Shown here piece by piece: positions 22,801 through 34,799 of a stretch of DNA of 64,000 nt (the first letter of the stretch is position 1; every line of letters begins with the position of its first letter). Source of the stretch: Sepiola atlantica (taxonomy: Eukaryota > Mollusca > Cephalopoda > Sepiida > Sepiolidae). Below the pieces are notes generated by a model. It did no database searches, was not told the DNA's origin, and saw nothing but the letters and a program-made list of their open reading frames with translations. The position numbers and the translations under genes were made by a program. The stretch covers positions 2,513,942-2,577,941 of the forward strand of contig OY744547.1 of NCBI GenBank assembly GCA_963556195.1, given 5' to 3'.

Positions 22801-25800
22801 CTTTCTCCACATCTGAGGTTTCATCCATCTTACACTTCTTGCACAAGAACGAGTTATCCTCTCTTAAACTGCCAGTAATTCCATTGCACTTCTTATATGC
22901 TTACAAGTTCCACAAAAAGTTGAATTGCACCGACTCCCTTTCCACAAAATGGAAATCCCCTCTTTTGGGGAGCTTTCTAACACTACAACCACTGATCATC
23001 ACTTTGGTTTTGGTAACATTAACTTTCAGAACAAGGGAGATAATTGTTTAAAAAACAAAATTATCTCCCTTGATGATAATTTAGCCGCAAGACATATTTT
23101 ATTCAGTATTGAGTTTGTATACTAAGGGAGATAATTATGTTTAAAACTAAATTATCTCCCTTGATGATAATTTGTTGGCATTGTTTAATTTCTTAATAAG
23201 TATAATTAATTATAATTTGAAAATATGCAAAATACCTTAGAAACCACGAATAAGAAGCAAATATTTTTTTATTAAAAATCATTTTTTTTGTATAATTTTG
23301 GTTATTCGGACTACATTTCTCATCTTGAGTGTTATCATCACAACGTTTCGGCCATTGTAACCTCCGACCTTCTTCAGGTGTATCTCTTCGAACTCGGGAA
23401 TCTGGATGGAATTTTGAACGGAACCCTTTATGTAATGCATGGGGGTAGCATGCTCTTGTTCCTTCAGCCATGACTGGGAGAAGTCTTCACTAATTCGCAA
23501 TTCTTTGTATCGCCCACACCGAGGATTGAACCTTCACCCTTCAGATGACTATCACTTAGAACTAAATTTAACTTTAGTATTATATCCACTGCGCCACGGG
23601 TCCTTGCGTTCGACAGAAATATTCCTGAGTTCAAAGAGATACACCTGAAGAAGGCCGGAGGTTAGCAGCCGAAACGTTGTGATGATAACACTCAAGGTGA
23701 GAAATGTAGTCTGAATAACCAAAATCAAAAAAGTCGAATTGAAAAGCCAACGCCCTAAAGGAAGAGCACTCTGGCGTAAAAAAATGCCTGAGCAGCCCGT
23801 GTAGGCAACCTCAGGGTTGTTGGATAGTGGAGGAATTGTTGATTGCCCATTATTCACAATACTATTATAGATTTTCCAGAAATCGCGAATTCCTAATTTT
23901 TGGTAACTCAATGCGTTTTCTGGTCATCTTGGCATACCTATTCTTATCTGCGGCTATTTCCCTCTTACAATGATTTTTAAAATTTTTTTTTTAACATAGT
24001 TCACCCCAAACAAGGCAGGCCACCACTGTAGACGTAAGGGGCTACTGAGAAAAAAAAAGAGGAGAAGGAAGGGGGGTCAACCTAACTTGGGATCTGCGCA
24101 GCGAGATGTCTGTTTACATTAGTTTTAAATTTCTGCATGTCTGTACTGTCGGGGAAACAGGGGGCAGAGAGGGAGTTCCAGAGGCCAGCAGTACGAGGAA
24201 AGAAGCTATTTGAGTAGAAGGCTCTCTGACATCTGGGGACCTCCACAGTGAATGAATGAGATTTAGTTGATTGTCGAGTTATTCTAGTGAATTTACATCG
24301 AGGGGCCACCAGAGTAGCTAATTCATCAGAGCATAATCCATTGAAGTATTTGTAAAACAAGCACAAGGATGCTACATTGCGGCGATGGGACAGGGACTGG
24401 AGCTTGGTTGACAGTGAGGGACCTATTAGATTGGCGACTCTTTTTTGGACCTTGTCAAGGAGGGAGAGACTAGTAGATGATGCACCAGCCCAGATGTGAC
24501 AACAATACTCCATGCATGGGTGGATGGTGGCTTTGTAGAGATACAGGATAATGTCGGGTATGAAGAGTTTACTAGCACGGTAGAGGGAGCCAACCTTCTT
24601 TGCGGCAGCCTTGGCAATGTCTTGAATGTATTTATTCCAATTCATGTTACCTGTGAAGGTTAGGCCGAGGAGTTTGAATGATGAACTCTCAGGTAGGGTG
24701 TTATTTTCTTGATGCTATAAGTTTTTGCCTCTTTTTATTTGACTTATAATGGTTGAATCGACTGAATGCTTGCTGCCTGTGCGCAATAACAGCTGCACAG
24801 GTTAAAATAAACCATTGAGGAGAGTGGGGCTTGCTAGAGAAAGGGGACATATTCATCTATGCCTTCTTTGAGCCATTCAGTTACCCCATTCATGCACTGT
24901 TCAGTAGGGAGAGAAAAGGTTTTACTCGATGGGGCAGCTCTGCTGTGATTTCTGATGGATTCCCAATCAGCGCGTTTGTAGTATCTCGTTTTGAGCAACG
25001 GCTCTTCAGCTTGGGGACGAAAGTTTAGGGTGATATTAACCATTATCACAAGGTGATCATTGTTCACGAGTAGGCTATGGGCATCCGTCGCACCAGTCTC
25101 GGGCAATGTAGTCAAGAATAGATCAAGAAGTGAAGCCTGCTGATCCTCACTATCTTGGAGGCGGGTCAGGAAAGTGAATGTGCTATAGAGAAACTGTGAA
25201 TACTTTTACCAAGCCAATTACTGTGGTGAACATTAAAATCCCCAAATACATGGATTTGGGTGCTTGGATCTAAAGAGAGTGCTGCATCAATACTATCAGA
25301 GACACAATCAAACAGGATACACTCCCGAGTCGAAGGAGAATGGTCGAGGAAATATAAGTAACTAACGCTAAGGTTAATCTAAAGCACATGTAGGCCTTTT
25401 TATCTGATTCTAGACGATGTTCTCTAGTTAAGGAGAGGGTGTTACGAATATAGACTCTGTGTCCATTCATGTTTGTCTGAGTCCTTACAGCAGAGTGGAA
25501 GATATCCAGTCATGTCAAAGCGATTAGAGATGATCAAGGAGTTCCCTTTCATAGGATAGATCCCATAGACCCTGCACCATTCGAGTAGCCAGTCTTTGAA
25601 CTCTCTCCAGATGCTGGGTGTCACGTATTAGATATGGAGCAGAGGCCTGGACACCATACTCTAACAGTGGTCTGACGAGGGAGACATAAAGTGGTAGGAA
25701 TATTTCAGGAGTGAGTTTGTAGAAAGAACGTCGAATGAGAAATAGGGTGTTCCTTGCGTTGTTTGCAGCCTGAATGCGATGTTTAGATGACTTGAAAGAC

Positions 25801-28800
25801 GAGTAGAAAAACAAGATACGTCCTTTTTATTTATTTATTCATTTTTTAATGGAAATCACTCCAGACAATGCATGAAGCCACTTGATGTAAGGAACTAAAA
25901 AAAAAAAAAATACTACTTCAAGTTCAAAATCTAGCCAACGATAAGTGTTAGATGGATAGATTCCGACCCAGAAAACAGCAATTTTTCCCCCTTTGTCAGA
26001 AACATCGCTCATAGAATGTGAGGACTAAAGGACAAAATACGGGAAGCGAGAGTTACGAGACTGCCGAAAGTAAACCCAAGGTCTACTTTCTACTCTGCTT
26101 ATATCCACCAGAATGCATTTCGGTTTCAAGGTCCACTTATTACTCTACTTATATATGAAGTGAACACTGAAACTACTGAACCCGTTATGAAATTTCTCAC
26201 ACCGTGTCGCCATTATAATATGTTTATATTAGCAAATCATGATGAACTTCAAAATTCCATGGATGTTTCTTAATCTTTTCTTCCAGAAAACTTATTCCCA
26301 GCGTTGCACGGAACTAGAGAAGCTCCTAAATGATTTCAAACATCAATTATACCAAGAAACTGCTCATAATCATCGCAAAGAGGCCAGACTAAAAGACCTT
26401 GAGACGGACCTTCTTAAAAAATCCAAAGCTGTTGAAGAAATGGTCAAGGTATGTGAAATGGTAAAACTTTTGGTTTATAAAAAACAAAGCTGTTGAAGAA
26501 ATGGTCAAGGTATGTGAAATGGTAAAACTCTTGGTTTAAAAAAAACCAAAGCTGTTGAAGAAATGGTCAAGGTATGTGAAATGGTAAAACTCTTGGTTTA
26601 AAAAAACCAAAGCTGTTGAAGAAATGGTCAAGGTATGTGAAATGGTAAAACTCTTGGTTTAAAAAAACAAAGCTGTTTAAGAAATGGTCAAGGTATGTGA
26701 AATGGTAAAACTCTTGGTTTAAAAAAAACAAAGCTGTTAAAGAAATGGTCAAGGTATGTGAAATGGTAAAACTCTTGGTTTAAAAAAAACAAAGCTGTTG
26801 AAGAAATGGTCAAGGTATGTGAAATGGTAAAACTCTTGGTTTAAAAAAAACAAAGCTGTTGAAGAAATGGTCAAGGTATGTGAAATGGTAAAACTCTTGG
26901 TTTAAAAAAAACAAAGCTGTTGATGAAATGGTCAAGGTATGTGAAATGGTAAAACTCTTGGTTTAAAAAAAACAAAGCTGTTGATGAAATGGTCAAGGTA
27001 TGTGAAATGGTAAAACTCTTGGTTTAAAAAAACCAAAGCTGTTGAAGAAATGGTCAAGGTATGTGAAATGGTAATACTCTTGGTTTAAAAAACCCAAAGC
27101 TGTTGAAGAAATGGTCAAGGTATGTGAAATGGTAAAACTCTTGGTTTAAAAAAACCAAAGCTGTTTAAGAAATGGTCAAGGTATGTGAAATGGTAAAACT
27201 CTTGGTTTAAAAAAACCAAAGCTGTTGAAGAAATGGTCAAGGTATGTGAAATGGTAATACTCTTGGTTTAAAAAAACCAAAGCTGTTGAAGAAATGGTCA
27301 AGGTATGTGAAATGGTAAAACTCTTGGTTTAAAAAAACCAAAGCTGTTGAAGAAATGGTCAAGGTATGTGAAATGGTAAAACTCTTGGTTTAAAAAAACC
27401 GAAGCTGTTTAAGAAATGGTCAAGGTATGTGAAATGGTAAAACTCTTGGTTTAAAAAAACCAAAGCTGTTTAAGAAATGGTCAAGGTATGTGAAATGGTA
27501 AAACTCTTGGTTTAAAAAAAACCAAAGCTGCTAAAGAAATGGTCAAGGTATGTGAAATGGTAAAACTCTTGGTTTAAAAAAACCAAAGCTGTTGAAGAAA
27601 TGGTCAAGGTATGTGAAATGGTAAAACTCTTGGTTTAAAAAAACCGAAGCTGTTTAAGAAATGGTCAAGGTATGTGAAATGGTAAAACTCTTGGTTTAAA
27701 AAAACCAAAGCTGTTTAAGAAATGGTCAAGGTATGTGAAATGGTAAAACTCTTGGTTTAAAAAAAACCAAAGCTGCTAAAGAAATGGTCAAGGTATGTGA
27801 AATGGTAAAACTCTTGGTTTAAAAAAAACAAAGCTGTTTAAGAAATGGTCAAGGTATGTGAAATGGTAAAACTCTTGGTTTAAAAAAAACCAAAGCTGCT
27901 AAAGAAATGGTCAAGGTATGTGAAATGGTAAAACTCTTGGTTTAAAAAAAACCAAAGCTGCTAAAGAAATGGTCAAGGTATGTGAAATGGTAAAACTCTT
28001 GGTTTAAAAAAAACAAAGCTGTTTAAGAAATGCTCATGGTATGTGAAATGGTAAAACTCTTGGTTTAAAAAAAACCAAAGCTGCTAAAGAAATGGTCAAG
28101 GTATGTGAAATGGTAAAACTCTTGGTTTAATTTTGCTAGAAGCATTTTTTGTTTTATAAATCGATTTTCAAATAATCGTATGATAAACATAAGATTGCAC
28201 AATGATGCCGTCAGAAATATTTTCATCGTAAAAAAAGTCTGTGGAGTCAAAGGTAAGCTGAAATAGTAATTACAGGTGAGTGGAAAATATGGGGTCAAAA
28301 TCAAATAAATACAAAACTACGTTATGAAATTCTGGTACATTTTGTGACCCATAATATTTTCCGGCTGCATTCAGCATCTTCCGGCTGTTTACGTAAACGA
28401 CAGATTTGGGTTCAAACAGATCATTATGAAGATGAGCGCAACTTTCTCAACAGCTTTGGTCTATAAATGACGTGCGGCGACCATCATGAATTAACTTTAT
28501 GAGCCCCCTCTCCATTCGTGGAAATGCCTTGAGCCTGCCAAGCCAGCGGGACATCCAATGAAGCTTCCTGATATTTGCATATTCGTATTGAATAAGGACA
28601 TTTTATTAATTAACTACTATTTGTTGTTATTTATTAAATAAATGTATTTATAACAAGTGCGATAGAATTTAATTCTCTACCGACGTTGGAGGTCTGGACT
28701 TGTCAGTGCCCACGTTTCACTGGCATGGAGCATAGCGCTCCGCACACAAGTGCTATCCACTTAACCGCGGGTCCTGTACGACAGATGGCGTGATGTGAGA

Positions 28801-31800
28801 ACTGGTAGCAGCTCTCTGAACTTCTTCCAAGCAGTCTTCACACGCGTCGTGGTTGCAAGGTTGCAGCAGCCACCTGCTGAAAGCATATCTCCCAGGTAAC
28901 AGAAAAAGTCAACTACCTTCATTGAAAAATGTAACCCTTAGCGAAACTTATTTCGATGTTCTGTTAACATATCAATTTCTATAACACACAAACAAACATT
29001 GACTTTTATATATAGACTAGCAGGGGAACCCGGCGTTGCCCAGGATTCAATGAGGAACCCTACATCTATTTGATTCCACCCCATAACACCATTTTTTTAT
29101 GCTTATATTTTTACGTTTCATAATATTCAATTTTGGGGTGGGTGGGGTGTGTGCAAAGGATGTATTTACCATCGATTGGATGGGGATGGGGGGGTGTAAA
29201 TAAAATTAATTGAATTGAAATAAATTTACTGCAACTAGCAGGGGTACCCGGCGTTGCCCAGGATTAAATGAGAAACCCTACATCTATTTGCTTCCACCAT
29301 GAAAACAAAAATACAGAAACACCATATTACCCCTTTTTTATGCTTACATATTTCATAATATTCAATTTTTGTGCAAAGGATGTATTTACCATCGATTGGG
29401 TGGAGATGGGGGGATGTAAATAAAATAAAATAAAATTAATTGAAATAAATTTACTGCGAATCGCATTCTAAGTCAATGGTGCATTGACAGATTCGCACCG
29501 GAACCGATTCAACTAACAGTTTCTAGCGGATTTCTGGTCAAATCTTAAAAATATTTATATGGTTGGAAAGAAATGAAAATAATCTTTTTAAATATGTAAT
29601 TTGGGTGCTTTTCCAGTTTAGCGGATACTTTCGAAAAAAAAAAAAATAAAACTGAGGAATATCTGTTTGGTGTACGTACCTGTCACGGAATGTTAATTAT
29701 TACAGTGTCGTTTGGTCATTAACTAATTGAACTAAATTGTTATAAGCCTATAACTAATTTTGTTACGGTAATGTTTTAATCTCTATTTATAAAATTATCA
29801 AAGTATCATAAACAATTGATTCACTTTGCTCGTGTTTTACTTTCATTCCAGTTAAGAGATCAATTTTTGGAAGATAACGAATTAAAGCAAGCAACTATTC
29901 AAAAAGTAAGATTTCGTTTTCTTGCAAATTTTTCAATAAATGACATTTCAAAGTTTTTGTTTAAACTCATATGAGTGGTTAGTGGTCATTTTAATGTTTA
30001 AAATTAAATGTAATATTACAATGTATTTTTTAAATTAAATGTAATATTACAATGTTCTTTTTTAAATTAAATTTAATATTACAATGTTCTTTTTTAAATT
30101 AAATGTAATATTACAATGTTCTTTTTTAAATTAAATGTAATATTAGTGTTCTTTTTTAAAATAAATTTAATATTACAGTGTTCTTTTTTAAAATAAAATG
30201 TAATATTACAATGTTTTTTAAAAAAATTAAATGTAATATTACAATGTTTTTTTTTTAATTAAATATAATATTACAATGTTTTTTAAAAAAATTAAATGTA
30301 ATATTACAATGTTTTTTTTTTAATTAAATATAATATTACAATGTTTTTTTTTTAATTAAATATAATATTACAATGTTTTTTAAAAAAAATTAAAGGTAAT
30401 ATTACGATGTTTTTTAAAAAAATTAAATGTAATATTACAATGTTTTTTTAAAAAAATTAAATGTAATATTACAATGTTTTTTTAAAAATTAAATGTAATA
30501 TTACAATGTTTTTTTAAAAACTAAATGTAATATTACAATGTTTTTTAAAAAATTAAATTTAACTTTACAATGTTTTCATCGGAACTTTTGTTTAATCCAC
30601 GGGAGTAGCTTGCTCTCTTTCCATCAGCTATGACAATTACGAATTATTTAAGACTTCTACCTGGTCTTGGCTGACGGAACGAGAGCAAGCTACCCCCGTG
30701 GATTAAATAAAGGGTTCTGCTCGAAATTCCGTACAGATTCGAAGATGAGAACAGCAGTTTGAATAATAATCGAGATAAAACAAAGTGAATCTAATTGAAC
30801 TAATCGTGTGTTGTTTTGTTTTCTAACTTGTCGTGTTATTTTGTTTTCAGTTGGTGAGCCGATATGAAAAGCTCGAAAAAGAATACAATATCATAAAAGT
30901 GAGTAAAAGTGATTTGCACATTTTACTTTCTTACGATTACTCCACTTACCCTTGATCTTCGCATTTTTTTTGAAAACTGAAACGTAAACTCGGCAAACAG
31001 ATTGCTTGATATTTATTTTCCATTTCTAGGAATCGTTGTCCGTCGCTGAAGAACGATACTTTGAGGCTAACGCTGAGATATTGTACGTTAAAAGGTACGG
31101 CTTTATCATGTGACAACTTTTTGGTTTTTTCGTTTCTATGTTTTTATAATTAAATTTTTGAATACTCTTATAAAGAACGAATCGCGTTTCCGTGACATCG
31201 CGTCGTCAACATTCGGGCAGGACTTCACCAGCACCTCCTGGTATTTTGTTTACTTTTGTCAAGTGTCGGATTTTGCGGCAACGCCCTGTATAGTGAAGGG
31301 GTGGGATTTTGCTGCAACACTCTGCACATTGAAGGGGTGGGATTGTGCTGCAACATCCTGTATAGTGAAGGGGTGGGAATTTGCTGCAATACCCTGTACA
31401 GTGAAGGGGTGGGATTTCGCTACACCACCCTGTACAGTAAAGGGGTGGGATTTTGCTACAACACTCTGTACAGTGAAGGGGTGGGATTTTGCTGCAACAC
31501 TCTGTACAGTGTAGGGGTGGGATTTTGCTGCAACAACATGTACAGTGAAGGGGTGGGATTTTGCTGTAACATCCTGCACAGTGAAGGGGTGGGAGTTTAC
31601 TGCAATACCATGTACAGTGAAGGGGTGGAATTTTGATGTAACACCCTGCACAGTGAAGGGGTGGGATTTTGCTGCAACACCCAGTACAGTGAAGGGGTGG
31701 GATTTTGCTGCAACACCCTGTACATAGTGATACTGATAGTTTTTTTTTATATAAGGAGCCCCCCCCCCCCCTCCTCCTTTATGTAATGCATGTGCATCGA

Positions 31801-34761
31801 TTTAATGCGTTCACGTTGTCATCTTTTTACAGAGAAAATGCCCGTCTTGATTTTGATAACAAGCGATTTATGCGAGAGAATGAAAACCTCCGTCAGAAAA
31901 TTGGTTCTTTCAAGTAAGCTGCTGCTGTTTTCTCTTTCGATTGAATCTTCATGCATTTCTTTTTCGTTTTTTTCAAATCACAGGTAAAAAAGATGAAGAA
32001 GGATTAAATGTTTTTACTCCATTTCAGATTTTATGGGGATGAGGAGTCAGGAAGTCTAAACAATGCAAGTGTAAATAATTCCGCGTCCAAATCTCTACGA
32101 AGCAGTCAAAGGAATCTCTCCAGCCAGTGAGTCTCGCAGACAATTTTCGGTACTCATATAGAGAACGACCCACGTTTCCATGACTTCGCGTTGTCAACGT
32201 TCGGGTAGGTTACGTATCGCCTGAGAGTTGCCGAAACTATTAGCCAATCAGGTTGCAGCAGGCAGACGATAACTTATGGAAAAAATGAATTTCTACGATG
32301 TGTGTCAGCGTGTCTTATGCGTGTTACTAGACCCCCCCCCCTCCCCTCCTTTTCTGCTTGTTTGCCGTCCTTGTTGTCTGCGCTCAGCGCAACACAACCC
32401 GTACAAAAAAAAACTTTTGGACCAGTTGCTTAATTTTATTTCTGTACAGGTTTAGTATTGGAAACTTTCGAATTAAAAAAAACTAACCCTAAACCCTAAC
32501 TTAATGTGATGAAAATCCAGCTTCCCTAACCATAAACCCTAATCCTGAACCCTAAATCCTAACCCTTACCCTAAACCCTAACCCAAACCCTAAATCCTAA
32601 CCCTAAACCTAACCCTAAACCATAACACTAACCCTAAACCCTAACCCAAACCCTAAATCCTAACCCTAAACCTAACCCTAACCCTAAACCTAACCCTAAC
32701 CCAAACCCTAAATCCTAACCCTAAATCCTAAACCATAACCCTAAACTCTAACCCCTAACCCAGAAAATGTAAAAAAGATAAAAGAACTTTCTTTATTTTT
32801 ATATATGTATTTTACTTTTAGTTTCTTTGTTTAAGTTTTTTTATTTGCAACTTTTCTTGAATTTATTGTCTGACAATCTTCGCCTCGGCAACTCTTGTAA
32901 CCTGCCCGATCGTTTACAACACAAAGTCACAGAAACGCGGGTCGGTCTCAATATAAGTATTTGAGTTTTAATGTTTTTTTATTTTTTATTATTTAGTATT
33001 AATTAAATAAATAATTATATAATTTAATTAAATAAATAATTAAATAATTTAATAAAATAAATACATATTTTTATCATATTTTCGATCATTCCTAATTAAT
33101 GATAACATTATTGATAGGATGTTTATTTACTCCTCGCGGAGTTAGGCACAAGGCCAGTTTTATCTTACTCCCACAAGTAAGATGTGACCCAAGATCGGGT
33201 CGAGCAAGTGGGGTTAAAAGCCAGCGCTCGAGAGGTGAGCACTCTGGCCATTTAAAAATTGCCTGGGCAGCCCCGTCGGCATTCCCCGGTAGGGGCGCCT
33301 CAGACAGTAAGCAATAAACTTACTCCTCCCCAAAGAGGGGAGGCGAAGCCTGGGAGGGTGGAACTCCTAGAACTGCACAGGACAGGCGTGCAGTATCCAT
33401 CAGAACAGATACTACACTTTGATCTTAGCCAAAAGGCCGAAACCATTGATAGGATGTATAAGTTGACATTTTCCTTGACCTTTTGGCTAGGATCAAAATG
33501 TAGTATCTGTTCTGATACGACAATTTTTCTTTTCTCCTCAATCAGTGAATGAGAAATCCTTCGAGACTGAGTCAATTAAAATTTTTGTCACAATCCAGAG
33601 TGCCCCTTTTTAAGGAAGCTGGATTTTCATCACATTAAGACATTGCCCCTGTGTCTGACTCCATCCTCGTGGGGAGGCAAGTAAATAGGGACTGGGATCA
33701 AAGTGTAGTATCTGTTCTGATACGACACTTCATCTTTTCTGTCCTCGATCAGTGAAAGGGGAGGTTTTTCTAGACGTAGGCAACTTTTGTTTTTGTCCCA
33801 ATCCAGAGTGCCCCTTTTTGGGGAGCTGGATTTTCCTCATATTAGAAATCGACCTTTGGGAGGCGAGTAAATGGGGACAATTTCCAAAGTTTTTATTTTT
33901 TTTTCTGTGTATGATCATGTTTTTTTTGTTTTTTTTTTGACTATTTAAAAAATATTTGTCATTTTTCTGATGGAACATAAACGTTTCTGTAGAGTTTACT
34001 TGCCATAAGTATATATCTATTATTATACTAAAGCTGCGTCAATCAACGATTGGTTCCCTATGCCTTTTTTCCATATATATTTTAATCACACAAAATACAT
34101 GTTAAAATATTCCTTGGTTTTGGGATTGAGTTATGCTTAGAAAATAAATTCAATTCTAAATGGTTCTAATTAGCCGTAATTTGCAATTAACTGCATCACT
34201 CTTACTGAGTTTCAGTCTATTACTCTCACCCTCTCTCATTCTATGTTCTTTGAATCCTTGCTCTTATTTTATACCGTATCTATCACTCTTGCTTCTCTCT
34301 CTCTCTCTATTAATAGTCGAAGTAATGAAAGAATAAAAAGATTGGAATAATCCACGAAAAGGTTATATATCCACAAGCAATAATACTATTTAAGAGATAT
34401 ATAAAAGTAAGTAAAGTCGTCGGCCATAGTCGAGGGCGACCCGAGGGTCCACTTTTCATTAGCTACTACACCGAGATGTAGGGGAGGGTGACACTCCTTT
34501 CTTAGGATCACACCACTTACCCTTGATCCTCACCTTATAATGATGAGTGTTTAGCAAGAGGACATCAAGTACAATATTTTCAAGTCTTTCGAATGACTCG
34601 ACTGAGGATTGAACCGAGATCTCCGGCCCATTAGCGAACACTCTTACCTTTTTATGCCAAAGATATATAATGAGCAGAAAGAGACTCATTTAAGAGAGCC
34701 TCATCACCTCCCACAGTGATGAATACATGAATAATATTTTTTGGTTTTCCTTTTTCATTTT

Positions 34762-34799
<38 letters not shown>

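Noticed and set aside
24082..24645. Host gene of 187 codons on the - strand
   Set aside because: Sequence is the C-terminus of a LINE ORF2 with a LINE 3' UTR and has sister copies in the window.
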